64,000 nucleotides of DNA from Gnetum montanum. Lineage: Eukaryota; Streptophyta; Gnetopsida; Gnetales; Gnetaceae. Location: positions 487,128 to 551,127 of the forward strand of contig MNCI01015694.1 in the NCBI GenBank assembly GCA_015680685.1, written 5' to 3'. The position numbers and the translations under genes were made by a program. The notes under the pieces are model-generated. The model worked only from the letters and a program-made list of their open reading frames with translations. It was not told the origin of the DNA and made no database searches. Position 1 is the stretch's first letter. Every line of letters begins with the position of its first letter. Below, piece by piece: positions 44,440-55,959 of the stretch.

Positions 44440-45210
44440 TGTAATATGGAATCTACCTCAATAGACTCCAAAAGGATCCATTCCACAAGGTTCCTAAGCC
44501 AAATTCAACTTAGAAGTAAGAACACGATAATGAATTGGAGAAAATTCCCCTTTTTATAAGAAAACTCTCAAAATGTAGGGAATTGCTTCATAGATGAGGA
44601 GCCAAGCTCAACTGACAACTCTCCCAAGGATCTTAGAGGCCACACATGTCCCCTCTCAATCCTCAATTACTCACAATGGAGATAAAGCTCAAGACAAGAT
44701 ACTTACACAAAAGACCAACCTTCTCTCTTAGACTAGCCTTCTTTTTGAGACTAACTTACTTCCTCTGATTAGCCTACCCAAACTTAGGCCTTTGATGCCT
44801 TTTTATAGCTTTCCAAGTAATCTTTCGTCTTCCCTCCAAATTAAAATTCAATTTGAGGTTCGTTGGAATCCATACAAGATGTCTTAGAGAAGCAGGAGAC
44901 ATCTTACCTGAGTGTAGAGATGTTAGAGGAGACATCTTAAATCTAGCTAAGACATCTTAGAATCATGTGAGATGTCTTAAGAGTGTGGAGACATCTTGAA
45001 TGTAGCTGAGACGTCTCACTTGCCAGAGCTAAACACAAAGATGCTTGTTTTAATGCCTAGAACCTCCAGATGCCTCCAAACAAGTCCCCATAGACCTTGG
45101 AACATCCTAAACTTATCAAAATGAGTCTAAAACACCTTCAAACATGTCAAAACTCCAAGGAAAGACCCCATCATTGAAGAGATGTTACATTGGTCTATTT
45201 GATTTCCACA
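44440..45210 (-). repeat. 3' LTR of element J
   Basis: Plus-strand ends are TGTAATATGG and GATTTCCACA. On the minus strand: TGTGGAAATC start, U3 with an AAGATGTCTC/GAGACATCTT array (44875-45015), TATA box CTATAAAAAGG (about 44810-44800), then R-U5. Confidence 0.7.
44875..45015. repeat. U3 array of GAGACATCTTA units
   Basis: About seven occurrences of (G)AGACATCTTA or its complement AAGATGTCT(C/T) lie in roughly 140 bp, forming imperfect 36-38-bp head-to-tail and inverted units. They are placed upstream (minus strand) of the TATA box, as in the other LTR families of this window. Confidence 0.7.
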
Positions 45211-45233
45211 TCAGCATCCTCCCCCTTCAAAAC
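45211..45233 (-). promoter_or_regulatory. Polypurine tract of element J
   Basis: The minus strand reads GTTTTGAAGGGGGAGGATG followed by CTGA and then the LTR start TGTGG. The purine run abuts the LTR as expected. Confidence 0.7.
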
Positions 45234-45444
45234 ACTCTTGATTCCCACACAAGAGACCTTTACACTTGGGATAGCTATTGCCCTCTCACATAGGCCACAA
45301 TTTACACATAAACCAAATCACAACACACACAGAATAGTTAGGGCTCACAACATTTTGTCCCTACCATCCAAAACTTATTTCACAAACACATATAAACACA
45401 CAACACAATGTATGCATGACACACACATTAGCACAATTTTGTAC

Positions 45445-46860
45445 TTACATCACAATGGAGAAATTCATGAAAGAAGAGTGGATACAGTCTTTGCCCTCAA
45501 AGGCTCCACCATGCTTCCATCTTGAGAGCACCAAATCCCATGTGTTTCTTTCATGACCTACAACAAAAGAAGAGTAGGAAAATATAAAAGGATTAGGTCT
45601 CCTCAAACCAACTACCTTTCTTCCCTTCTTTTTCCTCTTCTTCACCTTCTTCTTCTTGGTGTTTGGAAGACTACTATCTAGCTCCCTTTCACCATCAACA
45701 CCACAACAACTTGGATTGTCTTCATGCTACTTATCCATTTCACAGCCAAGACAATCAAGTTCTTCAACACATTTGACAATTTTATCATTGCCATAATCCA
45801 TAGCAAGCATTTCCAAATTTTGGAAAATCGTATCATTATCAATGTCTCAACTAATGATCTTCTCACAATGACTATCGCAATAGCCATCATCATCAAAAAA
45901 ATTACCATTATTAGTCTCCCTCTCACTAATAGTGACAACAAAAGTCACAACATGACTTTCGTTCTCATCACAATCACCATAATCACTACAATGATCATGA
46001 TTCTCATCATTACCATTGAATAAACCATTACCAAGCTAAAGTGAAAAACTAGCATCCATCACACTAGCTTCAACATGAGAGACATTACTACCCAAAGCAA
46101 GGTAGATCTCACACTTACTTACCTCTTCATGGCTTCTCCCATCCATCTTTGGTTCAACTTGATCTTTAATATGTGGCTGTCCAATCTCATCAAAGCTTGA
46201 AGGTTCAAGATCCCAAGTAGGAGTTCCCAATTCCAAGGGTTTCTCCTCTTCAAAGGAATTATCAACAAGCTCTTCATCCCATTTGGAGGTACCAACTCAA
46301 AAGGTAAACTCTCATCCATGGCTTTAACATTAGTTTCATCAAAAACATCATTAAAGCAATCATTTTTCCACATACCTTGGCCAGAAGACTCACATCTCTC
46401 CCATGAGATAACCTCAACTTGGCCTAGAATCTCCTTTCCCTTGCCATAAGGTATAGAAAAATTGCAAAAAGAATGAGTATCATACCTTCTAGTGCTACCT
46501 TTGATCTTCCTTGAAGAAATTCCTTGATCTTTGCCACTCCTTTGGCTCTAATCTTTCAGCTTCCATGACTTATGAGGTAGGAAATGTTCTTGATCAGTAG
46601 TATACACCATCTTGGACTTTGAAGATCTCTTGGTCCCTTTGATGAAGCTCTTGGTTCCTTATCTTGAAACCTTTGAATATTGAACACTTCTTTGCTCAAT
46701 AAGAGACACTTGAGAACTCATTTTCTTATTGAGATCTACTTCATTAGACCTTTCACCTTCCTTTGTTCCTTGATGGCTAGAAGACATTCTCTCAATTCTC
46801 AAAATATTTTCCAAGGTAGTATTTAATTTCTCCATATCTCTAGACAAATCTTGAACTGTC
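45445..46860 (-). pseudogene. Internal ORF of element J (unknown, charged)
   Basis: Minus-strand pieces in order are SRDMEKLNTTLENILRIE, SSHQGTKEGERSNEVDL, QGMWKNDCFNDVFDET, ESLPFELVPPNGM, LELGTPTWDLEPSSFDEIG, an acidic Asn/Asp-rich tract, a Lys-rich tract (KRKKKGRKVVGLRRPNPF) and RNTWDLVLSRWKHGGAFEGK. They fall in different frames with stops, so one former ORF of about 450 codons is broken. It was not recognised as a known domain. Position and N-terminal coil suggest a gag-like or spacer protein. Confidence 0.5.
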
Positions 46861-47211
46861 TTCTTCTTTGGAGATATAATGGAAAATGACCTAAAAGGAA
46901 ATTCTCATAAAATTCTACAAGGAAAAGTGAAATATTCAAGATTTCTCAAGGAATTAAACCAAGAATACTCAGATCTTAAGAGAAATGAGTACAAGATCTT
47001 TAAACCCTAGCTAGTACAAGACAATGAATATAGAATTCCATAATTATCTTCCAATTCTTAAAAGATATGACAAACATAGGGACTAAAGGGAAAACCCTAG
47101 GATGAGTAGAAGAAGTAGCAAGAGAGAATTCATTCAAGCTGATGAATTTGGAGTGATTCTTTGCAATTGAGATGAGAATTATCCACTTGAATGCAATTGT
47201 CTTCAATTCCA

Positions 47212-47230
47212 AGCTACACTGATAACAATT
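47212..47230 (-). promoter_or_regulatory. Primer-binding site of element J (worn initiator-Met type)
   Basis: The minus strand reads AATTGTTATCAGTGTAGC directly after the LTR end CTTTGCATCA. Compare TGGTATCAGAGC used by initiator-Met-primed plant elements. Confidence 0.5.
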
Positions 47231-47690
47231 TGATGCAAAGTCTACCTCAATAGACTCGAAAAGGACCCATTCCACAAGCTTCCTAAGAAAAATTCAACTT
47301 AGAAGCAAGAGCAAGATAATGAAGTGGAGAAAATTCCCCCTTTTATAAGAAAACTCTCAAAATGTAGAGAACTACATCAAAGATGAGAAGCCAAGTTGAA
47401 CTCATAACTCTCCCAAGGATCTTAAAGGCCACACATGTTCCCTCTCAATCCTCAATTGCTCACAATGGAGTTAAAGCTCAATATAAGACACTTATGAGAG
47501 ATTATCTCAACCTCTCTCAAGTATTCTCCCTTACCTCTCACTCAATTTTCTTGCACAAGCTTTGGAATTCCTCTTGCACAAGCTCTCTCCCTATACAAGA
47601 TCACAAAAGACCAACCTCCTCTCTTGGACTAGCCTTCTTCTTAAGACTAACTTGCTTCCTCTGATTAGCCTACCCAAACTTAGGCCTTGA
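47231..47690 (-). repeat. 5' LTR of element J, truncated
   Basis: It starts TGATGCAAAGTCTACC and follows the left LTR to TTAGGCC, where identity ends and unrelated sequence begins. U3 and the TATA box are missing, so this copy could not be transcribed from its own promoter. Confidence 0.7.
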
Positions 47691-48725
47691 AAACTTCATA
47701 TTAATGGTTGGAAAAGGGCCAAAGGACTCATTTAAGAGGGGCCACATGACTCTCTTGAGTAGTGCACACTACTTCATGAAAGCTTGCTCGTCCAAGTCAA
47801 GTAGCAATGATGTTATAAATAAAAGAAAGGATTTTTGGAGAATGGGTTGTCTAGTCTTTGCCCATTGTGTAAAATTTTGTTCATAAGTCTTTGTCCAAGC
47901 CTAAGGGTCTCCTCCATCCTATAAATAGAGGGGGGTGTGCTCTCATTTTCACCTTTTCCAAGTAAGGAAAATTATGCTAGTTTTAGGTGTGAGGGGTTGA
48001 GGAGAGGAGAAAGAGAGTGGTTATTCCTTACCTATTCTTAGCCATCTCTTGGACTCTCTTGAGTCATCTTGTAGGCTCCTAGGAGGTTGATTTTGCTACT
48101 GTTGTTGGAGGCTTTTCTAACTGATTTTTGGGGACTGCTTAGCTCATTCAAAGGACTATTTTCTTTGATTTTTGTGAGAGGATTTTGGCATCACCATGGA
48201 CTTGCAGTTTGAAGCTAACTTTTGAAGCAACCAATTGGACAAAAAACCAAACTTGAAATGTCCTTTGCCTACCCAAATTGGCCAACTCATTTCTATAGAT
48301 GTGTATTCCAAACCCTTGCTATAGAACATTTCATTTGAGTAGGTGCTTATTGATATAGTGGTTTGGATAAGTCAAGATTATTTCATGAGGGCACGTGGGA
48401 TTTTTTGTGAGTTGTGAGTTAGGCATGGAGTTGTTCATATGCCTTCGATCTGATTTCTGGCATGCATGTATTGGGCTCATGAGTTAGCATTTCTTTTGTG
48501 TCATGTGCACTTTGTATTTCAAATTTTTTTAAGAAATTCCCCCATCATTCTATCCAAGGTTGGTGATCTCTTGTGAGGCTACAAGCACTTAGTTCTTAGA
48601 GGCACTTGATGGTTTTAGCCCTCACCATTTTATCTAACCCTAGTGTTCTTCTTGTACAAGCTAGAAGATGGTGTAGGGTTGGAGCGACTTAGTGTATCAC
48701 AACTAGATGGCCAAAGGGTCCATTA
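47691..48725 (+). other. Probable LTR fragment, plus orientation; no ORF
   Basis: CCATCCTATAAATAGAGGGG at 47912-47931 is a strong TATA context. It is followed by a leader-like CT-rich tract with repeated CTCTTGAGTCATCTTG / TCTTGGACTCTCTTGAG phrases. No coding match. The tract runs into the single N at 48726, beyond which element F begins on the other strand. Confidence 0.4.
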
Positions 48726-48756
48726 NCCCCCCGTCGCCAGTAACCGCCACCCCACC

Positions 48757-49746
48757 TCCGCATTTAAGGCCTACACATATCTTCAGTACTTTCTCTAATC
48801 AGTCCAAGGTCTGATCAAAGCTTGTTCAATAAGTGGAGAAGTCATCCATAAAGACTTCTACTCCGTTTCCTATCTGCTGTTGGAATATGCTTAGAACTAG
48901 GTGTTGAAACATGGCAGGAGTATTGCACAAGCCAAATGGCATTTGTTTATATGCAAACATTCCCCAAGGACTGGTGAACATTATCTTGGCTTGATCTTCT
49001 GGGGCTATCCATATTTGGTTGTATCCACTATAGCCATCCAAGAAGCTATAATAGCGATGCCCTGCTATGGTGTCTAAGACTTGGTCAACGAATGGTAATG
49101 GGAAGTGATCCTTAAATGTTGCCATGTTTAGTAGCCTAAAATCTATACACACCCTCCATTTGCCTCCCTTTTTAGGCACGATCACTAGAGGGCTAACCCA
49201 TTCACTATCAACAATGGGATATATGAACCCAGACTTAAGAAGCTATTCTATTTCTTCCTTTACTATTTGCTTTAATTTTGAATTCAATTGCCTCTGCGGT
49301 TGTTTTCGAGGTTTCATGGATGGGTCCATGTAAATCCTTTGCTGGAATATCCTAGGATCTATTCCGGTTAACTTGGGGTATGACCAGGCAAAGGCTTTTG
49401 ACCACTTGTTTATCACTTTCAGTAGTCTTTCTTTTTTCTTGGGAACAAGTCTTGCATTGATGATCACCAGTTTTCCGTTTTCAAGGGTCATGTATTCCAG
49501 ACCAGTGGGCAATGGTTTCAAATCTAGGGGCTCTTGTCTAAATCTCTCAAGAATTTTCAACTTCCCCCAATTAATGTTTTCAAGGTTAAGGGCTAGAAGT
49601 TGGCAACGAACTTGCTGAAGTGTGTCTATGCTTCCAATGTAAGAACTAGTTATTTCCTCAGTTAGTTCCATGCATGTTATCGAGTTGCTCTCTTGATCAA
49701 CCATTAGCCACTGGGTGTCTTCTTGTCGTGTGGCTGTTGCATACAA
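48757..49746 (-). pseudogene. Reverse transcriptase, N-terminal half (element F)
   Basis: Minus frame: WSKAFAWSYPKLTGIDP, KKGGKWRVCIDFRLLN, FLDGYSGYNQIWIAPEDQ, FTSPWGMFAYKQMPFGLCN and VFMDDFSTY. FMDD stands for the catalytic Y/F-x-D-D. FLDGYSGYNQI and the VFMDDFS form are typical of the Athila/Tat branch, rather than YLDDILVFS of other gypsy clades. Stops at 49243 and just after FSTY (48826). Weak coding continues to about 48757 and then stops at the break. Confidence 0.88.
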
Positions 49747-49803
49747 GAACTTTTGTATATTAATTTCTTGTGCACACCGATTGCATGCAGGAAATGCTAA
49801 ACT

Positions 49804-50240
49804 TCACATAACCCATGATTTCTGCACGCAATGGCACCCTGTGTCAATGTATGTGATGCATGGAACTTTCTTCTTCTCGATCTTTCCAAAAGTGTTCTTC
49901 TTGAATATTTCCAGGGAAAGATCGTAGTTTCCTAGGCGTGCATCCATAGTACTTAGCCATGCTCTTTCCATTATTATTGTTAAGTCCCCCTTACCGTTAT
50001 TTACTTGTATCACTAGGAAATTATTTGGATACAACCACCCATAGACAGTGGTAACAATGTCCTCCACCAGTCCCAAAGGGACAGTGATGGACTGGTCGGC
50101 CAACTCTAGTCGAATGTTACTCTTCCTTAATGGAGGCAAGTTCCAGGCTTTGTACATCTCCTGTGATATTAGGTTGACTTTGGAACCTGAGTCCAGAAGA
50201 GCTTTACATGGTTCATTCCCAGCAACTTGGAGATAGTTTA
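49804..50240 (-). pseudogene. Aspartic protease (element F)
   Basis: Minus frame: CKALLDSGSKVNLIS with the catalytic DSG codons at 50193-50185, then MYKAWNLPPL, ADQSITVPLGLVEDI, NNFLVIQV and MERAWLSTMDARL. This is a complete retropepsin core ending before the linker to RT. A stop at 49804 follows KSWVM. The catalytic DSG is intact. Confidence 0.85.
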
Positions 50241-52884
50241 GAGGACTTCAAGGATCAATGAATTTCCTGGGAAGGTGGCCCACCTTAATCTAGTCAGTAA
50301 TGACATGTGTTAACATAACTCTATGTGTTAAGCCCAATTTTGGGATTGAAGGAGGCCCCGAAGCCTTACTTGATAAGGAAGTGTTCAAATGTTCAACTGC
50401 TTGTGATGGTGAGGGCTTTTTTGGATTGTTGGTTCTGAAGAAAGGTCTTTTCTGCATAGGGTTGTCAGAACCAATTGTGGGTTGAGGATTCACAGCCCTC
50501 ATGACATTGGGTTGCTGCGGTTGAGTGGGGCGTAGCCCTTACATTGTTGGAGTGGTTGATGGTGGAGCTATTGGCGTAAGAGTCATAGATGGATTCGAAG
50601 GATGGTATGTATGTGGTGTGTCTCCCCTAGGAGAAGGAGTCCTATAATACTTTCGAGCTTGGTAATGATGTTGTGGGGTTATGTGATCGACACAGTCACT
50701 TGGAGAAATTGGTTGCTGCACATAATAGCCATATGGGTCCAGTTGCCGGTAAGGGTATTGTTGCTTAGGCGGCGGCATCCCCCATGACTGTGGGTATTGC
50801 CATTGCTGGTGTTGCTCAATAGGTTGTGGTGGAGTTCCACTTGGATAATACGTTAAGGGTTGGTGGAACTACCTTGGGTTTCCTTGGGGATAAGGTAACC
50901 TTTGGGGTGCTTGCTGTTTATTAAGTTTTGGGTTAAGTGCATACACCCCAGACTCTTGTAGATGTGAGATTATTGGGCAACATCCCTTAGGATGGTCATA
51001 TTGGCATATCTCACATCCACTATCATTGTTTGTATTTGAATCCACAACCTCTTCGATGATAGCCATTTTACCCTTACCTTTGTTACGTGCATGGTCCAAA
51101 TCTCTCCTTTTATTTTTATCATAGTTACTACTTCGCTCCTTAGACTCCTCTACGATTTTAAGGATGGTTTAAAATATACTATCCAAGGAGTCCCACATTT
51201 GATCTATCTTTGCCGATACTTCAGTTGTTAATTTTTGAAGCAGCAAGGTTTTCCTATTCACCAACTCTTCGAGTGGTGACTCTTCCTCATCCTCACAGAA
51301 TCTTACTTCCCTTTTTCAGAGGGAAGGATCATGGTTGTACTCTTTCACACTTTCTCTCTTGCATAGCTCTCATTCTTCCTTAGCTACTTGCTCCAACAAT
51401 CTGTGAACCTCATGGGACCTAAGCTCTGATAATCTCCCTTGGGCAAATGTTCCAACGGTTCTCCTAGTTTCATGCCTAAGCCCAACTATGAGATGGCATA
51501 GTTGATGTTGTTGCGAGTAATCATGGCTAGGGAAATAATGTAACAATGCATAATAACGACCCATGGCAACATCCAAGGGTTCATGATTTCCCTGCTTCCA
51601 TCCTTGGATTTTCTTTTGTAGGTTGGACACCCGGGAGTACGTTTGATATTTTTCATTAAACAGTTCTAGCATCGTACTCCACCTTCAAATGGATTCCAGT
51701 TCTAAGGACTAGTACCAGCTTTCTGCTTCTTTTACCAGTGTCCTTGGGAAAAAATTTAACTTTTGCCACTCGTTTCCAATGTTCTGCAAGGCATAGGCAT
51801 CGTAAAATGCCTGTATATGGTTCTAAGGATTAGCGTTGTATCCCCCCTCAAATCATGGGATATTATTCATGTCTAGTCTCTTGATCCTACTATCTTTTTG
51901 GTGCCTTGTAGGTATTCTAATGGACTTCATAATGTCTAACATACTTCAGGTTGCAAGTAGGGGTTCTTTGTTGTAATTCCTCTCATAGCGTCTATGATGT
52001 CTACATGGTTCCCTACTTTTTCTTTTTCTCTACTGTGATTCCCTAGAGTGTCCTTGTCCTCATTCTCAACTCTCTCGTCGAGGTTTCTCACTTTGCTTAC
52101 CCTAATCCTCACGGTTGGGTTCTTTGTGGCTACATCCTAATACAGAAGGAGAGGGTGAATGAGATGATGAAGGTGAAGAGGAAGGAGAACCATCACGATG
52201 ACAATGTTTCTGACCTTTCCTTCGGTGATCTCGGCCCCTATCGTGATGATGATTAGATTGCCCATCCTTGTCATGTGTTTGTGTTCCCTTATTCAACACT
52301 TGGTGTTCATGGGGATCAGAACCAGGGTTATGAATCATGGAGTGAAGGTTTTGATACACCACCTCCTCACCATTGTTAGGAGGGGGAACATCATTCGATG
52401 GGAAACTTGTTAGAACTAGTTCACCATCTTCTATTTCACTTAGAACATGCGGGACATTATGGGGTCCTTTGCCCTCCAACAATGTATAGTAGATCTCTTG
52501 CCACAAGTCCCTTTGACATTGCACTTCTGTGGGATGGTAATCCCTTATGTCATAGTCACATGCAATGTATTATGCATATAGCTGTGACATGCCTACTTGT
52601 GCGAGAGCATGAAGAAGCATGTTGGGGACTGCTCAGTCTAGAGGTAACACTATGTTACCCTCCAAGTCTCTCCAACACATTTTTTCATCTTGATGGAGGA
52701 TAAAAGTAAATTTGGGTATATACTCATCATGATGAGTATATACCACCCGAAATTGTTGAGGAATTGGTGGATCTAGGTTACGTGTGTTGTACCGCTGACT
52801 ATCTCTTGTGTTATCCCTAGGTGGTGAAGTGCTTTTATGAGAAGAAGAAGAAATTGTTGTCTTGTTCGATGTGCTATTTACCAT
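50241..52884 (-). pseudogene. gag of element F
   Basis: It starts MVNSTSNKTTISSSSH at 52884, about 100 bp inside the LTR. A charged His/Ser/Asp-rich N-terminal part (52524-52102) precedes the core: LKSLELES-type W-x-x-L helix, MLELFNEKYQTYSRVSN, GWKQGNHEPLDVAMGRYY, LIVGLRHETRRTVGTFAQG. Then come the Cys/His motif CEICQYDHPKGCCPIISH (about 51030), QSWGMPPPKQQ (about 50780) and a Pro-rich tail. Stops at 52633, 52102, 51370, 50869, 50539 and 50290 (and others in the core) are all in a single frame. Confidence 0.82.
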
Positions 52885-52981
52885 TGTTTAATTTTTTTCA
52901 TTTGATTAACCCTAAGGGTTCGTTCTAGCTTCCCAATGATGTGGATGAGTTCCTATGTTCTATGTAGCACACAAACAACTA

Positions 52982-53002
52982 AGTCCCCGGCAACGGTGCC
53001 AA
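52982..53002 (-). promoter_or_regulatory. Primer-binding site of element F (tRNA-Asp)
   Basis: The minus strand reads TTGGCACCGTTGCCGGGGAC directly after the LTR end CACTCATCA. It is the best-kept copy in the window: a single G-to-A type change against TGGCGCCGTTGCCGGGGA. Confidence 0.85.
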
Positions 53003-53752
53003 TGATGAGTGGCGAGATACCCCTACACTGAACCATACAAATAGAAGTGTCTCATGTGCGATCCGATCGAACTCCAAGGACTAAGTGCTTATGCGCCTTA
53101 TGAAACACTTAAGGTTAATCAATCGTTGTCTTCCCAAGATTACTTGTATTTGTCATGGTTGTATGGTTAAGTGAGCTTAAGGTACATGATTTTTATGTCT
53201 TTTATCTTTTTATTGCCTATGCTAAGAGGAAAGGGTGAAGAGAACTAAATGACTAACTTTTTCTAACTATTCGCTAACTAAGTTCTAATCGTCCTAGCAC
53301 CAGTATCCATTCCCACTTGCCATACCCACCCTAAACTAGCGCAACACTGCTGGGATTACCAAATTCTATTCATCATTGGGTTACCAAGCGTAGCACATGT
53401 GCTCGAAGTGGTCATATTGAATGCAGTTAACTAGGAGAGTTAAGGGTTGAGAGAGATTAAGTATCTAGGAAAGAAATTAATTATTTAACAATAATTAAAT
53501 CCTATTTGGCTTAGTCCATATGCTGTAAGGTTTATCAGAAAGTTTGTCTTTATTGCTGTACACAAATGTGTGCTCAGGTAGAATTTTCTTGAATAAAGAT
53601 CCGTTTACTTTGAGACTCCTACTACGGGCACATGGGAATTATTCTCACTCTAGAATGGTAAAACTGCTACAGTCTGGTTAAGGGTTTAACTCAAGGGAAA
53701 GCTGCCTCTTATTTATAGATGTAATGGTAGGACACAATATCACAGCTCATCA
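53003..53752 (-). repeat. 5' LTR of element F
   Basis: TGATGAGTGGCGAGATACC...CACAGCTCATCA, 750 bp. Shorter than those of A and C because the ATATC array is reduced to ACAATATCACAG. The TATA box CTATAAATAAG is at 53708-53718 (minus). One to two CACTGGGATTACC units (about 53345). The flanking base pairs are CTATG; no partner is available. Confidence 0.85.
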
Positions 53753-55340
53753 CTATGCTACCTACAAAGATGAGATAGTAGGTTAAAAAAGAGCTTGCAA
53801 AAAGTATGTATAACATACTAGCCATAAAATTTATCCACAAAGCATGATAAAAAACAATAGAGATATAATAATGTTAAAATGTCATAAAGAATAGGATCTC
53901 AGCTACATGCATAGAGATCAATCATGCAAAAGCTACATGAGAAATTTAGATACACTCAAATAAAAGAAACAAGCATGAGGCATACCAATGATGATGAACT
54001 AAAATACTTTCAAAACTCCATAGATTCATAACCAACAAAGGTACCTAGCCACTAACACCATTTTCCAACTAGGACCAAGATCTCAACAAAACCATAAGAG
54101 TGCATAGATATAAAAATTCATAACCTCATCTAGTAATATACAAATAAATATTGAGTTCTAGCTAATAATAGATCTCAACAACAAGAGGTTTCAATATGCA
54201 TTACCAAAACCATCATTAAAGAAGATGTGAGCTCTAAAGAAGACACTCAATAAGAGAGGTGAGGTTTCAAAATAGAACAAAATTATGAATGACCTATCCT
54301 AAGAGGTCTTCAAAACATCAATCCAAATAGAAATGTATTAAGGTAGATGTCAACATCTAAGGAAATGATGCCACAAAGCCCAGGGACAAACACATCCAAG
54401 CCTTAAAGAGGAAACATAACACCAAATGACCCACAATAAGGGTAACCAAATTTCAAGCACTAGAGGACATTAAAGAAAGGGCCACAACAAAAATTATCTT
54501 GGAGAAGAATACAAGATCTTAAGGTTCACCCTCATCAATCAACCTAACAACAAGCCATAGCCATGCACGGAGCCTCTTGTGAGCTATAGGGGACACAAAG
54601 CCAAGCGATAGTGAATGAGAGTTGAAGCAATATGGATACATACAAGAAACTTAAGATGCAATAGAAAGAAAGTCATGCAAACACAACTAGACAAACATAA
54701 AATTGCAAACACAAATGTACATTAGCATTATAGTGATGGTCTTTGTCCACCCAGTCCAAAACTCACTAAGAGCATATTTTTAAAGGTCCTTCATCTCAAG
54801 GTACTTGGAAAACATCATGGCTAGATATGTATATCTTGCACTTACTATATCTGAGATAAGTGGGGATGCAAGAATATCACATCCTACATACTTTAGATAA
54901 TGCCATCATGAAATAGGTCATCTAGGTGAAGACTGAAGTAGAGACTAGGTCAAATTCATTACAAATGAACCACTAAAGACTAAAGATGGAGAGCTCCTTG
55001 AATAACACTCCATATGCTTCCAATAGAACTTCCAGCAACCACATCAACATGTAGACATAGGTTGTCCAATCACTAATGATGATAGTGGGGGAAAGCCTAA
55101 CAATGCAATCACATCTATTCACAAGCGTGTCTAGACTACACAATTTGAAACCATTAAAGTAATGACTCCATAATGAAAATCTTATAGAGGCCTTATCATA
55201 AGGACAACCCATTGCTAGATATAAGAGGTAAAACCGATATGATCTAATATCAACAATGATATCTAATTGGAAGGATCATAGATAAGAAAACTTAAGGTCA
55301 TAGTATCCTAGAAGGACATCATACTTATTACAACAAATTG
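53753..55340. other. No recognisable gene
   Basis: AT-rich sequence between element F and a primer-binding site. If the latter is genuine, this tract is the internal region (minus strand) of another LTR element, but no gag or pol motif was found on either strand. Confidence 0.45.
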
Positions 55341-55950
55341 AAGGACACTCTGATACCATTTGTAAGAAAGTTGCCTCGACATTATTCAGCACCCCTAGGA
55401 ATTCCCTTAGATCTAATAGACCTAAGGCAAAATACTTGGGGACTATGGATCTAAGTGAGCATAATAACCACTTTAATAACTTACAAGGAAACATGCAATA
55501 CATCAACATGTTATATATTGACTATACACCTTTAGAAGAACATCTATGACTCTAAACAAGGACTAGTAAACAAGTACACAAATAATTCTATAGATATCAT
55601 TAGTAGGAGGAAGACAATGTCTCTATTGGGGGTACCTCATCCTCAAATCCATCATAATTGTGCACAAGGTTCAACATGGTTTCTCACCTAGACTATCTAA
55701 TCCAAGCTACCTACATATTTATGACCAATGTAGAATCAAACCTCATGTAGTTTTACAAATGTGAGGGTAAGATGGGAAGGACTAAGAGGAGGGTAATAGG
55801 ATGAAGCCCTATTATTTCTTTAAATTACCAAGTTGGAATGGGTTTTCTCGTACTTGAGTGTCATCTATGAACACTTCAAAATGTTCTATGATCCTTGAAC
55901 CATGGGAAGGAATTAGGAAAACATATACCCTAAGACCTCTCTCACACAAG
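55341..55950 (-). repeat. Probable LTR with initiator-Met primer site
   Basis: The minus strand reads AATGGTATCAGAGTGTCC at 55360-55343, a close match to the initiator-Met primer site TGGTATCAGAGC. It follows CTTTCTTACA, so an LTR of a minus-strand element should extend to the right from TGTAAGAAAG at 55361. Its outer end is not clear and may be cut by the L1 fragment at about 55960. Confidence 0.5.
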
Positions 55951-55959
55951 GAATTTCTT

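Larger units (their letters stand above)
44440..47690 (-). mobile_element. Element J: short non-autonomous LTR retrotransposon
   Basis: Two direct repeats, 44440-45210 and 47231-47690, share CTACCTCAATAGACTC, CATTCCACAAG, AGAAAACTCTCAAAATG and CCTACCCAAACTTAGGCC. The right copy is truncated (no U3) and has an extra insert of about 100 bp. The minus orientation is fixed by GAAGGGGGAGGATGCTGA (polypurine tract) beside the left LTR and TTATCAGTGTAGC (a worn initiator-Met primer site) beside the right one. The internal region has one decayed ORF and no pol. Confidence 0.7.
48727..53752 (-). mobile_element. Element F: Athila/Tat-like retrotransposon with gag-PR-RT, truncated at an N
   Basis: Minus strand: 5' LTR (53003-53752), tRNA-Asp primer site, gag, protease and the first half of RT, then a sudden end near 48755 next to the N at 48726. 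All readable coding pieces from 52884 to 48757 lie in one reading frame, broken by stops but not by frameshifts. RNase H, integrase, extra ORF and 3' LTR are missing. It is the only member of the family here with pol. Confidence 0.82.

Noticed and set aside
45190-46023. Plus-strand frames inside element J
   Set aside because: They lie antisense to the J ORF and partly within the polypurine tract and LTR. Composition (Ile/Thr-rich) is that of a shadow frame.
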